A stretch of 64,000 nucleotides of DNA from Candidatus Nanohaloarchaea archaeon (GCA_013343275.1 CP046106.1:372001-436000), one strand, 5' to 3'. Shown: positions 51,995-61,096, counted from the first letter of the stretch. Notes: generated from the letters alone by a model not told the origin. Made by a program: numbers and translations.

Positions 51995-53185
51995 ATGAGC
52001 GATAAAGATGTAAATAAAGAGAATGACGACGAAGGAAAAGAGCAAGAAGCTGGCAAGGAGCAGAAGGTTCAGTTCCCTCAGTACTTCCAGCAGAAGAAAA
52101 ATGATAATCCGAACTCAACCAGTCTGAAAACTCCTGTTATGAGAGGAGTTGTTGTCTCCGAGTTCGACGGAGACCGTATCTGGGTAGAGGCCTCAGGAAA
52201 CATGAAAGGCCGATACGGAGTAGAGGTACCTAACGGGTACAACCCAGAGGACTTCACACCCGGAACAGAAGTAGCCCTTGACCCAAACACGTTCAAGGTA
52301 ACAGATATTGTAGAAAAAGGAAAAGACGCAGAGTTCGAAGCAATCGATACCGATGTAACCTTCCAGGATATCGGAGGACTTGACCACGTAGTCAAGTCGC
52401 TGAAGTCGAACGTAGGCGCACAGCTTAACGAGGACAAGAGCAAAAAGATGCAGGAATGGGGCATCGAGATGGACAAATCAATGCTACTCGTAGGAAAGCC
52501 AGGAACAGGAAAGACACATCTGGTCAAAGCACTCAGCAACGAGTACGACGCCGACATGTTCATGATTAACGGCCCACAGATGGTCGAGAAGTTCATTGGA
52601 GAAGGAGCCAAGAAAGTCAAGAGACTCTACGATCAGGCCCGTGCATCCGACAAGCCTGCAATCGTGTTCATCGATGAAATTGATGCCATTGCAAAGAAAC
52701 GTCTCGATGATAGAAGGCACGGAGGAGAAGAAGTTGAACGTACAATGTCACAGCTTCTCTCCGAGCTTGACGGCCTTGACACCGAGAAGGACTCCGGAGT
52801 AATCAGCATCTTCGCTACCAACACTCCAGACATAATGGATCCCGCCCTACTGAACAGATGTAGTGCGATTGAGGTACCCGTACCAGATACAGAATCAAAG
52901 GAGGAAATCCTCAGAATCCACACCCGCAGGATGAACATTGGCGACGATGTCAACTACACTGCAATCGCAGAACAGTTCGAGGAAGGATTCACAGGCCGTG
53001 ATATCAAACAGATCGCGAAACAGGCCGCAGTCAATGCCCTTGAGAGACATGAAGATGTCTCCAAGACACAGATCGAGATGGAGGACTTTGAATCAGCCAT
53101 CAAGGATCTGAAAGAAGGTAACATGGGCGTCGAGAAGGACTTCCTTTCAGACGGCCAGGTTCATCCAAACGAGATGTTTGCCTGA
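51995..53185 (+). CDS. PAN-like proteasome-activating AAA ATPase
   Basis: 396 residues from ATG 51995, with GGTGAT six bases before. A TATA box (GATTTATAAAG) about 30 bases before ATG 51935 makes a longer leaderless start possible. An acidic N-terminus leads to an OB domain (MRGVVVSEFDGDRIWVEASG), then one AAA domain: QDIGGLDHVVKSL, Walker A GKPGTGKTHL, Walker B IVFIDEIDAI, sensor FATNTPDIMD and arginine finger region LLNRCSAIEV. The end is NEMFA, without the hydrophobic-Tyr-x tail that docks PAN on the 20S proteasome. The N-terminal coiled coil is short. Confidence 0.85.
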   Translation: MSDKDVNKENDDEGKEQEAGKEQKVQFPQYFQQKKNDNPNSTSLKTPVMRGVVVSEFDGDRIWVEASGNMKGRYGVEVPNGYNPEDFTPGTEVALDPNTFKVTDIVEKGKDAEFEAIDTDVTFQDIGGLDHVVKSLKSNVGAQLNEDKSKKMQEWGIEMDKSMLLVGKPGTGKTHLVKALSNEYDADMFMINGPQMVEKFIGEGAKKVKRLYDQARASDKPAIVFIDEIDAIAKKRLDDRRHGGEEVERTMSQLLSELDGLDTEKDSGVISIFATNTPDIMDPALLNRCSAIEVPVPDTESKEEILRIHTRRMNIGDDVNYTAIAEQFEEGFTGRDIKQIAKQAAVNALERHEDVSKTQIEMEDFESAIKDLKEGNMGVEKDFLSDGQVHPNEMFA

Positions 53186-53187
53186 GT

Positions 53188-53237
53188 GCAGCCAACGGAG
53201 TTTGGCTGTGCCATCTAGAAGATCTCTGATCTTCGGC
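53188..53237 (+). terminator. Twin hairpins after the PAN-like gene
   Basis: AGCCAA-CGGAGT-TTGGCT (53190-53207) then AGAAGATC-TCT-GATCTTCGGC (53217-53237). The T-rich CCTATTTTAACTTTTC follows. The second hairpin keeps the same frame as hairpins after ftsZ and near tRNA-Gly. Confidence 0.6.
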
Positions 53238-53282
53238 CTCCTATTTTAACTTTTCTACTTTCTATTAATTCTCTGTGATAAC

Positions 53283-53522
53283 ATGAGTGTTGACAAACAG
53301 TTTGTACTTGACAAGGATGGTGCAGCAGATTTTCTGCAGGACATAATTGATGCTATAGAGAACAAGGACGCAGTAAGGCTTGAAGGACAGAACTGGAAGG
53401 TCTCTCAGCCTACCGACGACAAAGTACCGGTGAGGATTTTCTCAGATGAGGAAGGCCTTGAAGTCATGTTCAAGGTACAGGGAGAAGCGGCAGAAAAGGA
53501 AGAAGAAAAAGAAGAGGAGTAA
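53283..53522 (+). CDS. Amphi-Trp domain-like protein
   Basis: 79 residues. DAVRLEGQNWKVSQPTDDKV then VRIFSDEEGLEVMFKVQGE follows the haloarchaeal amphi-Trp pattern (Trp in the first strand, acidic strands after), and an acidic tail closes it. Small soluble protein of unknown role. The family call is moderate. Confidence 0.7.
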   Translation: MSVDKQFVLDKDGAADFLQDIIDAIENKDAVRLEGQNWKVSQPTDDKVPVRIFSDEEGLEVMFKVQGEAAEKEEEKEEE

Positions 53523-53530
53523 GAAGTATA

Positions 53531-54868
53531 TCAGCCTTCTGCTCTTGAAGTTGTGACATACACGCTTTTCTTATCGAAGATAAATTCCTCTATAAACGCT
53601 GTCAGGTGTACAAGAGCCTGGAAGAAGAAGTAGGCCCACAGAGTTATCGCTGCAATATATTCAACCCTGTAGTGACGTTCTCCCTGCATAAAGTCTTGGA
53701 AGAACACAACGTAGGAAAGTGTGAAAGGTGCTATTCCTGCCAGTGTCCAGAGAAGGCCTGAGTGAGGAATATATGTTGCGGTATTAACTCCTAGATATGA
53801 TAGAACCATCATCGGCATCAGCAGGATCAGAAATGTTGGTACTACTGCATAAAGCAGTGTATAAGCTCCATCTATCCTCTTCGTCAGCGAGAGATCGGAG
53901 TCTCCTGTAAGGCCTTTAGTATGCTTTACAGCTACCTGCATCCAGCCTCGTGCCCATCTCTTTCTCTGGCTCCACCAGGCCTGAAGTGTATCCGGGTTCT
54001 CTTCGTAGGTGATAACCTTAGGATCTACGATAATTTTCTTTCCGGCGTGATGGATTTTCGTCGACATGTCAATGTCTTCTACAAGTATATCCTCATCAAA
54101 ATCTCCTAGCTCATCGAACACCTTACTACGGAAGAAAGCCTGTCCACCTCCAAAGAACGTGAATCCTCCGAAGATCTGACGTGCATAAATATCAATCTTC
54201 TCGGCAATATGGCGCTCAACAGTAGCGTGGAGAGAAAGCAGAGAATCAGTAGGATTGTAACCGAAGCAACGACCTTTAATACACCAAACATCCTCGTCTT
54301 CAAACCATCTAACTGCCCTTCTAACAGCGTTCGGCTTGAAACAGTGATCTGCATCAATACTTGCAATAATATCATTTTCCGCGTACTCAAGAGCATAGTT
54401 AGTGGCCTTGGCCTTTCCACCTCCTTCCTCATCTCTCCTGACTGCTTTCAGAAAGTCATATTCTTCTGCAGCTTTCTCTGCAATCTCCTCTGTACCATCT
54501 GTCGATGCAGCTTCATAACAGAGAACTACTTCATATTTATCTTCAGGATAGTCTAACTCTGCGCAGGCCTCAATAGTTTCTTCAAGCACTTGTGCTTCAT
54601 TGTATGCAGGTATAACTACACTCACAGAAGGTAGCTTTCCTTTTAGCTCTGGTGGTTCTATGTCCTTGAATGAGAAGATTGCTGATACATAGGTTCTGCC
54701 GATAAGCCCCATTAGCGCTATCAGTAGAACCGTATTCAGTGTTCTAATGTATGTGTTTGTAATGAAGCTTGGGCTCAAAACTAGCGTAATCAGTAGTACC
54801 GAGATTGCGGAGTATTTCATAAACTTAGACAGGGAGAAACCCATGTCTTCCGCTGGCTTGACTTCCAT
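53531..54868 (-). CDS. Membrane glycosyltransferase, family 2
   Basis: 445 residues from ATG 54868. Two N-terminal spans precede the GT-A domain: SVVIPAYNEAQVL, YEAASTDGTEE, IASIDADHCF (DxD), VEDIDMSTKI and the QRKRWARGW motif. Three or four spans end the protein. Processive synthase-like. Only about 20% alike by eye to the enzyme at 32776, so a separate glycan product is likely. Confidence 0.9.
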   Translation of the reverse strand: MEVKPAEDMGFSLSKFMKYSAISVLLITLVLSPSFITNTYIRTLNTVLLIALMGLIGRTYVSAIFSFKDIEPPELKGKLPSVSVVIPAYNEAQVLEETIEACAELDYPEDKYEVVLCYEAASTDGTEEIAEKAAEEYDFLKAVRRDEEGGGKAKATNYALEYAENDIIASIDADHCFKPNAVRRAVRWFEDEDVWCIKGRCFGYNPTDSLLSLHATVERHIAEKIDIYARQIFGGFTFFGGGQAFFRSKVFDELGDFDEDILVEDIDMSTKIHHAGKKIIVDPKVITYEENPDTLQAWWSQRKRWARGWMQVAVKHTKGLTGDSDLSLTKRIDGAYTLLYAVVPTFLILLMPMMVLSYLGVNTATYIPHSGLLWTLAGIAPFTLSYVVFFQDFMQGERHYRVEYIAAITLWAYFFFQALVHLTAFIEEFIFDKKSVYVTTSRAEG

Positions 54869-54927
54869 ATCACATTTTTTCAGCAAAGAAGTTTAATAAC
54901 CAAACGGAGGAACTCAAGAATTTATCC

Positions 54928-55224
54928 TTAAAGCTTAGATCTGAAATGATCAACAATTTTCTCCAGCTTCCTCTCCTTCTCCAGAGTGCTGCTCGAGTTA
55001 AGGAAGTCCTGAACCAGTTTATACATGTAACCGTTCACATCTCTCAGCTCCTCTATACGGGAACCAGTGTCAGGAACCTCAAGGCCTTCCACCTCGTACT
55101 GCTTCTCAACCGCGAACCGGAGGACTTCATACATCTGAAACCTTTTCTGGCCTACATCATCTCCTCCAACAGCACCCATCATTTCATCCAGCTGCTCCGA
55201 GATATCTTCAGAATCAGAGGACAT
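54928..55224 (-). CDS. Small hypothetical protein in the gat cluster
   Basis: 98 residues from ATG 55224, which overlaps into the upstream gene's tail. Acidic and helical (EDISEQLDEMMGAVGGDDVG; TLEKERKLEKIVDHFRSKL). Being last in the run gatB, YbaK-GatB fusion, this gene, it may be translated with them. No family recognised. Confidence 0.6.
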   Translation of the reverse strand: MSSDSEDISEQLDEMMGAVGGDDVGQKRFQMYEVLRFAVEKQYEVEGLEVPDTGSRIEELRDVNGYMYKLVQDFLNSSSTLEKERKLEKIVDHFRSKL

Positions 55225-55225
55225 T

Positions 55226-56125
55226 TTAACCACCTATCTTCTCCTCGATAGCCTGTCGGGCCTCACCGCCATCAGCCTGGCCATTGGTCTCCTGCATTAC
55301 CTGGCCCAGAAGATAGTTGAGGGCCGAATCCTTCCCGTTCCTGTAGTCCTCAACAGCTTCTGGATTCCCCTCAAGCACCTGGTCAACAGCTTCTTCAAGC
55401 GAGAAGTCCTTCTCATCCGGCAGCTCACCATCTCTTTCATAGGCCTGCACCAGTTTCTGCATGTGAGTCTCTCTTTCAGCTCTTCCCAGAACTTCCTCAG
55501 CAACTCCTTCTTCAAACTCAAGTCCATGTCTCCTGAATTCCTCCAGGAGACCAATCACAAGGCCAGTATCAAAACCAGTATTTAACTCACGGAACTGCTC
55601 CTCAATACCAGCGGAGAGAACAAATCTGGCCTCCTCTTCGTCGAGACCTTCATCTTCAAGTTCGCTGATGTCCTCCTCAGTGAACTCCACAATATCTGAT
55701 ACCTCAAAATCGAAGTCTGATTTTTCAAGGCCTTCCCTGAAGTTTTCTGTGTCAATTATTACTCCTTTCTGGCTGTCGCCTGTAGTAAATGAAATTCTAT
55801 TTTCTTCAAGAAGCCTTTGATCGACAAAGTGTTTCAGTTCTGATGAGAAAGGATGTACAGTTCCTGATTCCTGGCCTGTGATCTCCAGCGATTCCTCCGG
55901 ATCCACCAGCCTGTGTTCCCCGAATTTTCCTGCTGAAAGTATTCTGTCCCCGGGGAGAACGCAGTGAAACTTTTCTCCATCCCGTTCAACGATCAGGCTT
56001 TTTGCGATCTGAGAGGTCTCTACTCCTCTCTCCCTTGCCGCGTCGTCGCAGTCAAGCGTTGGATTGTCCTGATGGACGATCTCGTATTCCAGGCCTTTTT
56101 CATCAAGAAAATCGTCGGCCTTCAT
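55226..56125 (-). CDS. YbaK/ProX editing domain fused to a GatB/YqeY tail domain
   Basis: 299 residues. Residues 1-130 are a YbaK/ProX deacylase fold: FLDEKGLEYEIVHQDNPTLD, TSQIAKSLIVERDG (catalytic Lys) and CVLPGDRILS, then HPFSSELKHFVDQRLLEE. Residues 150-299 match the tRNA-binding tail of GatB and YqeY: DEEEARFVLSAGIEEQF, then LNYLLGQVMQETNGQADG, as in the tail of the GatB beside it (LNFLVGQVMQKSQGKADP). It starts one base after the gatB stop. Likely removes wrong amino acids from tRNA handled by GatABC; this is inference. Confidence 0.85.
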   Translation of the reverse strand: MKADDFLDEKGLEYEIVHQDNPTLDCDDAARERGVETSQIAKSLIVERDGEKFHCVLPGDRILSAGKFGEHRLVDPEESLEITGQESGTVHPFSSELKHFVDQRLLEENRISFTTGDSQKGVIIDTENFREGLEKSDFDFEVSDIVEFTEEDISELEDEGLDEEEARFVLSAGIEEQFRELNTGFDTGLVIGLLEEFRRHGLEFEEGVAEEVLGRAERETHMQKLVQAYERDGELPDEKDFSLEEAVDQVLEGNPEAVEDYRNGKDSALNYLLGQVMQETNGQADGGEARQAIEEKIGG

Positions 56126-56126
56126 T

Positions 56127-57536
56127 TCAGTCCAGCTGTTCCTTCAGCTTTTCGCGGGCGGTTTTTGGATCGGCCTTTCCCTGTGATTTCTGCATTACCT
56201 GTCCTACAAGGAAGTTGAGTGCCTCTTCTTCACCTGCGTGGTAGTCGTCGACTGCATCAGGGTTTTCCTCTACGACTTCTTCCACGAAGCTGTCGATCTC
56301 TGATTCCTCAGCCTTGAGGAGATCTTTTTCCTCGATTATGTCATCAGGTTCTCTAGGGTTTTCAACCAGTTCTCTGAGAAGCTGTTCTGCGTTTCTATCG
56401 GAGATCTGATCTTCGTCGAGAAGGCCGATGATTGTGTTCAGCCAGTGGATCTTCAGCGGAGATTCGGAGTACGTCATGTCGTTGTAGTTCAGGACTTTCT
56501 TCAGGTCTCCCGTCATCCATGAGGCCACCAGCTGTGCATCGTACTGCTGGGCTAGCTCCTCGAAGTGCTCTGCAATTTCAGGATCCGATATCAGCGATTC
56601 AACTATTTTCTCTTTCAGGCCGTACTCTTCCTTGAACCTCTCGAATTTCTCGTGCGGAAGCTCGGGGATCGTCTCTCTCAAGGCCTTTCTGTAGTTTTCG
56701 GATAGCTCCTGTCTTGTAAGATCGGGGTCGAAGATGTATCCGTAGTCTTCCTCCGTTTCCTTCTCTCTGAGTTTCTCTGTGATCTCCTGGTTGGCATCGT
56801 AGTTCCGTGTTTCCTGTTCTACTTCACGGCCTCTCTTCTTCAGCTGTTTCTGTCTTGAGATCTCGTAGCTGAGGGCCTGTTCAATTCCCTTGGTTCCTGT
56901 GATATTCTTGACTTCTACTCTCTGCCCCCCTTCAATCGAGATATTTGCGTCGGACTTTATTGCGAAGTCTGACTCCGGAAAGTATACCTCCAGGTACTCA
57001 AGCATCTGTGCGAGCTGCTGCAGGTAGGCACGGGCCTCCTCCGGAGATTTAAAGTCTGGATCTGTTACGATCTCCAGTAGCGGTGTTCCGGCCCTGTTGT
57101 AGTCTACTTTAGTATAGTTTGATTTTCCGATCTGGCCTCCTTCGTGGACGAGCTTGGCCGGGTCCTCCTCTATGTGCAACCGTGTGATTCCAATGTCTTT
57201 TTTCTCGTCGCCGACCTTGACCTCGAAGCTGCCTTCCTCTCCTACCGGTACCTCGTACTGTGTGATCTGGTAGTTCTTGCTCATGTCCGGGTAGAAATAG
57301 GTCTTTCGTGAGAAAAAGATATCTTCATTGATGTCGCATTGAAGGGCCTGTGCTGTCTTCACTCCTCGGGCCAGTGCCTCGTCGTTGAGTCGTGGCTTGC
57401 TTCCTGGGTGGCCTAGGCATGTTTCACATACATGTGTGTTCGGTTCGTCGGCCTCCCTGTTTGGGCAGCCGCAGAAAAGTTTTGTATCTGTGTCAAGCTG
57501 TACGTGTGTCTCTAGGCCTATTTTTACATCGGTCAT
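56127..57536 (-). CDS. gatB: Aspartyl/glutamyl-tRNA amidotransferase subunit B
   Basis: 469 residues. Starts VKIGLETHVQLDTDTKLFCG, zinc-type Cys pairs CGCPNREADEP with HVCETCLGHPG, kinase motif GITRLHIEEDPAKLVHEGG, and the YqeY tail GQVMQKSQGKADP. Phosphorylates and binds the misacylated tRNA, passing ammonia from GatA. Archaeal GatB with GatC and GatA can act on Asp-tRNA-Asn and Glu-tRNA-Gln. Confidence 0.95.
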   Translation of the reverse strand: MTDVKIGLETHVQLDTDTKLFCGCPNREADEPNTHVCETCLGHPGSKPRLNDEALARGVKTAQALQCDINEDIFFSRKTYFYPDMSKNYQITQYEVPVGEEGSFEVKVGDEKKDIGITRLHIEEDPAKLVHEGGQIGKSNYTKVDYNRAGTPLLEIVTDPDFKSPEEARAYLQQLAQMLEYLEVYFPESDFAIKSDANISIEGGQRVEVKNITGTKGIEQALSYEISRQKQLKKRGREVEQETRNYDANQEITEKLREKETEEDYGYIFDPDLTRQELSENYRKALRETIPELPHEKFERFKEEYGLKEKIVESLISDPEIAEHFEELAQQYDAQLVASWMTGDLKKVLNYNDMTYSESPLKIHWLNTIIGLLDEDQISDRNAEQLLRELVENPREPDDIIEEKDLLKAEESEIDSFVEEVVEENPDAVDDYHAGEEEALNFLVGQVMQKSQGKADPKTAREKLKEQLD

Positions 57537-57563
57537 AACAAGAAATCAAGCTGCAAGTCTTTT

Positions 57564-58718
57564 TTACTTTTCTCTTCCGTAGCCCATCATCTCGGTCATG
57601 AACTGGATTTTCTCCTTCGCGTCTTCCTTCTCCCAGTCGACTTCTTCTAGGTATTCGTTGGCTTCTTCCGTCAGGTATCTCGACAGGTTCTCCGAGGCCT
57701 CCATTGCAGGGGTGTCCTCAACTATGATGTCGTAGGCCTCTTCGAGTTCGTAGTCTCCTGGATCTTCTTTCTGTATTATCTCTGTCAGGTACTCTCCTTT
57801 CTGGTTGAGTTCTTCATCCGGGTGAGTGTGGAGGAATCTCTCTGCCACATAGATAGGTACTGTGTAGTTGCCGTCTCTGATGTCGGAGAATCTTTCCTGT
57901 CTGAAGTCAAGTACATCGTCAGCTATCTGGAAGGCCTGTCCTGCGTTCTCTCCCCACTCGCGTATTTCTTCTCCTTCGTACTCTGTAGATATTTCTGCGA
58001 GAGATCCTATCAGGCCGAAAAGTTTGGCAGTCTTGCCTTTATCAGCGGTAACCATTCTATCCATTACATCGAGATCTCCACCTAGATAGTTAGGTTTCAA
58101 TCCTAGTTCATCGTCACCGATCTGCGTTCCTGTCAGGTCGAGATTCTGGCCGTGAACCAGGCCGTTCTCAGCGTCTCCAAGAGCGTCCCGGATCTGCTCC
58201 CTGTCTTCCGCAGAAAAGTATTCGCTTGAAAGCTCTGAAACTATATCCCTGTTCCGGGTCTTGATATCGATGAAGTAGTTATTGGCCAGGCTTTCAGCAA
58301 GATCTTCATCGCCAAGAAGATCAGCCATGTGGGCATGAAGCGTTTTCTCACCGTTCCTGACCTCGTCGCCGTCCTGGATATCGTCGAGGCCCTTGGTGTA
58401 GAAATGTATCGTTTCGATCAATGTAGCGACCTTCCCAAGCTCTTCTTCAGGAACATTGGAGTCCAGAGAGTCCACTATCTCCTTGTAAACGCCAGGCCTT
58501 ACTCTTTTCTGGTCGGGAGACAGCATCAGTTTTGCGCCCTGCTTCTCCATCTCGTTCAGCAGATCGTCCTGCTGCTCTACCACTAGGCTGTCCGCCATGT
58601 TGTGAGATATCTCGGCCCAGAAGTCCTCATCGATCATAGGTAGCGGAGGGCCTTCTGTCTCTGCAACTTCATCTACTTCCTCAAGCAGAGTGTTAACGTA
58701 TTCTGTAGAAGCACTCAA
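57564..58718 (-). CDS. Polyprenyl (GGPP-type) synthase
   Basis: 384 residues. First Asp-rich motif GLDDIQDGDEVRNG, second FQIADDVLDF, with KGKTAKLFGLIG before it. Builds allylic diphosphate chains, probably C20 for membrane lipids. N-terminal 60 residues are longer than usual and acidic. Sits between gatA and gatB in the same direction; linkage looks accidental but conserved operons are worth a look. Confidence 0.9.
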   Translation of the reverse strand: MSASTEYVNTLLEEVDEVAETEGPPLPMIDEDFWAEISHNMADSLVVEQQDDLLNEMEKQGAKLMLSPDQKRVRPGVYKEIVDSLDSNVPEEELGKVATLIETIHFYTKGLDDIQDGDEVRNGEKTLHAHMADLLGDEDLAESLANNYFIDIKTRNRDIVSELSSEYFSAEDREQIRDALGDAENGLVHGQNLDLTGTQIGDDELGLKPNYLGGDLDVMDRMVTADKGKTAKLFGLIGSLAEISTEYEGEEIREWGENAGQAFQIADDVLDFRQERFSDIRDGNYTVPIYVAERFLHTHPDEELNQKGEYLTEIIQKEDPGDYELEEAYDIIVEDTPAMEASENLSRYLTEEANEYLEEVDWEKEDAKEKIQFMTEMMGYGREK

Positions 58719-58781
58719 AAAGTATTCTCCCCTCCTGAAAAGATTTCAGGCCTGCAAACTTTTTATTTATAGAGCAACCTG

Positions 58782-60143
58782 CTAACCTGAATAGGTATAG
58801 GCCAGATCCAGGATCTTCTGCTCCTCGAAGTGATCACCAACGATGTGAAGGCCTGTTGGCATACCCTGGCTTTCTCCGTTAGGTATAGATATCATCGGCA
58901 TGCCAGCAAGGTTAGGCCCTACTGTCAGAGTATCCATCGCGTAGATTTCTTCAGGAGCCATTGATTCGGCCTCTTCGATCTTGGGGGCGATGTTCGGCAT
59001 TGAAGGAGAGATAACAGCATCGTACTCCTCAAACACTTCCTTGTACTGGTCGATTATCTTCTGTCGGACCTTCGCGGCCTTGATATAGTATTCATCCCTG
59101 TAGCCTGCCTGACGGGTATAGGTTCCTAGAAGAATCCTTCTCTTAGCCTCCTCTCCAAACCCTTCTGATCTAACCTCTGAGAAGTATTCATTGAAGTCAT
59201 CGAAATCTTCAGGATCCATCTCCATGCCGTAACGCATGCCGGACATCTTTGCCAGGTTAGTCGAGGCCTCGCTCATCGCAAGAACATAGTAAGCTGGTAC
59301 TGCAACGTCTGCCGAGAGAAGCGGCATATCAACTTCCTCAACAGTAAAGCCTTTCTCCTCCAGCTCCTGGATAGAGGCCCTGAAGTTCTCCATTACTCCT
59401 TCCTCAACTCCTTCAAGTTCAAGGTACTGTTCTGGCACTGCAATTTTGCCTTCTGCTTCGGAAAGGTTCTCGGAGTACTCAGGTACTTCCTTGCTTGACA
59501 TTGTCTGGTCGTTCTCATCTTCACCGGCGATTACCTCCAGACCTTTTGCAACTCCAAAGACTGATTTGGCAAGGACTCCAATCTTGTCAAGAGAGTTAGC
59601 GTAATCTACAAGGCCATAGCGAGAGACTCTTCCATAGGTCGGTGTGATACCGACTACACCATTGTATGCTGCAGGATTGGTGATCGAGCCTCCGGTTGAT
59701 TCTCCCAGAGAGATCAATGGCTGATCCATTGCTGCGACAACTGCTCCAGCTCCTCCAGAAGAACCTCCAACAACTCTTTCTTCATCGTGAGGATTTCTCG
59801 GCGTGTCGAACGCACAGTTAGTGGAGAAAGTTCCAAAGCCGAATTCGTCCTGATTGGTTTTTCCGTAGAAACGGGCGCCGGCCTCCTTCAATCTTTCAAC
59901 TACTGTAGCATCGAATACCGGCCTGTAGTCCTCCAAGATCTTGCTGCCTGCAGAAGTAGTAACTCCTTCAGTACAGATAGCATCCTTCACCACGAAAGGG
60001 ATATTCTGCAGAGAGCCTTCTTTCGTCTCTCCCTGCTTGATCTCTCTCATGAAGCTCAGTTCTTCGTTTCTATCCTGGAGCTCCTGGTAGAATTTTTCGT
60101 GATCTATTTCTTTCTCGCCTTTCAGAACTTTTTCCACAGTCAT
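58782..60143 (-). CDS. gatA: Aspartyl/glutamyl-tRNA amidotransferase subunit A
   Basis: 453 residues of the amidase signature family: Lys in PFVVKDAICT, the motif VGGSSGGAGAVVAA with cis-Ser, and nucleophile Ser in LGESTGGSI (three residues Lys-cisSer-Ser). Generates ammonia from glutamine or asparagine. Ends near DLAYTYSG. Separated from gatC by the phosphoesterase and a small zinc-ribbon gene. Confidence 0.95.
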   Translation of the reverse strand: MTVEKVLKGEKEIDHEKFYQELQDRNEELSFMREIKQGETKEGSLQNIPFVVKDAICTEGVTTSAGSKILEDYRPVFDATVVERLKEAGARFYGKTNQDEFGFGTFSTNCAFDTPRNPHDEERVVGGSSGGAGAVVAAMDQPLISLGESTGGSITNPAAYNGVVGITPTYGRVSRYGLVDYANSLDKIGVLAKSVFGVAKGLEVIAGEDENDQTMSSKEVPEYSENLSEAEGKIAVPEQYLELEGVEEGVMENFRASIQELEEKGFTVEEVDMPLLSADVAVPAYYVLAMSEASTNLAKMSGMRYGMEMDPEDFDDFNEYFSEVRSEGFGEEAKRRILLGTYTRQAGYRDEYYIKAAKVRQKIIDQYKEVFEEYDAVISPSMPNIAPKIEEAESMAPEEIYAMDTLTVGPNLAGMPMISIPNGESQGMPTGLHIVGDHFEEQKILDLAYTYSG

Positions 60144-60194
60144 AGCCAGAGGTTAGGTGAAGAATCTTAAAAATTCAATCTTCAGCACGCCGCA

Positions 60195-60320
60195 CTAATC
60201 TCTCCTAACACAGTCATCGACATGGAAGTTTTTCCCACATGAAGTACATTTCGGAAATAGAGGCCTGTAACCCTGGAAACTCATTTCTCCTCCGCACTCA
60301 GGACATTCCAGATTCATCAT
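60195..60320 (-). CDS. Small zinc-ribbon protein (41 aa)
   Basis: ATG 60320 overlaps the phosphoesterase stop by one base (TAATG). 41 residues with two pairs: LECPECGG and KCTSCGKNFHVDDC. This is a typical four-Cys zinc ribbon. Coupled to the phosphoesterase upstream and close to gatA downstream. Function unknown. Confidence 0.75.
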   Translation of the reverse strand: MMNLECPECGGEMSFQGYRPLFPKCTSCGKNFHVDDCVRRD

Positions 60321-60808
60321 TAATCCTCCAGAAGATGGAACTCTATCTCCTCTTCCTTGGTATCAAGTACGGCTACGGAGAAGCCTTCTTCCTGGCCCGG
60401 CAGCCTGATACCACCAGGATTTAACTCCACAGTCTGGCCATCCTCATCGAGCTTTCTCTCGTGGGTGTGGCCCCGGAAAACATAGTCGTAGTTCTTCTCG
60501 ACGAGGCCTTCCACTATCCCCTCTTCGGTTCCATGGTATACTGCTATCTCAAGGTCTTCGATTTCCAGCTCTATTATATTATTGTGGAACTCTCCGAACT
60601 GCTGAACCGTAGATTTCAGGTTCCATTCGCCGTCGTTGTTCCCTCTTACGGCGTAGAAATCAAAACCCCGATCGAAAAGCTCTGCCGTGAACGGCGCGAT
60701 CATATCGCCGCAGTGAACCACTTTTTCCACACGATCATCGAAGAAATCAGCAGCCTTGTCGGCAAGTTCAATACTGTCGTGGGTGTCGGATACTATGCCT
60801 ATTTTCAT
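60320..60808 (-). CDS. YfcE/MJ0936-type phosphodiesterase
   Basis: 162 residues. Metal motifs: IGIVSDTHDSIE, VVHCGDMIAP, VRGNNDGE, YHGTEEG and FRGHTHERKL. Length fits the MJ0936 group of manganese phosphodiesterases that cleave artificial diesters; natural substrate unknown. Follows gatC by nine bases and is translationally coupled to the zinc ribbon. Confidence 0.9.
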   Translation of the reverse strand: MKIGIVSDTHDSIELADKAADFFDDRVEKVVHCGDMIAPFTAELFDRGFDFYAVRGNNDGEWNLKSTVQQFGEFHNNIIELEIEDLEIAVYHGTEEGIVEGLVEKNYDYVFRGHTHERKLDEDGQTVELNPGGIRLPGQEEGFSVAVLDTKEEEIEFHLLED

Positions 60809-60817
60809 CAGTACAGT

Positions 60818-61096
60818 TTAAGCGCTTGGGCCTTTGAAATGGCCTTCTTCCTCGTTTTCCGTGTTGCGGAATACTTCCTCTCTGTCAAGAGTCTCCTCTT
60901 CCTCGTCTTTACGAGTCTTCGAGTCGACATCTACAGGATGGAAGGCAGGTTCTACATCCTCTGTATCTACCTCATCAAGTGATGAGAACTTCTCAAGGAT
61001 GTTATCGAAATCCTCCTTGAACTCCTCGGCCTCACCATCTTCAAGTTTGATCCTTGCATTGTCGGCCACCTTCTTTACTGTTTCAATATCTACCAT
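60818..61096 (-). CDS. gatC: Aspartyl/glutamyl-tRNA amidotransferase subunit C
   Basis: 92 residues. Begins VDIETVKKVADNARIKLEDG (GatC helical start) with DNILEKFSSLDEVDTEDVEP and the tail segment AFHPVDVDSKTRKDE. Stabilises GatA against GatB. First gene of the minus-strand cluster. TATA CTAAAAGTTTC about 28 bases upstream. Confidence 0.92.
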   Translation of the reverse strand: MVDIETVKKVADNARIKLEDGEAEEFKEDFDNILEKFSSLDEVDTEDVEPAFHPVDVDSKTRKDEEEETLDREEVFRNTENEEEGHFKGPSA

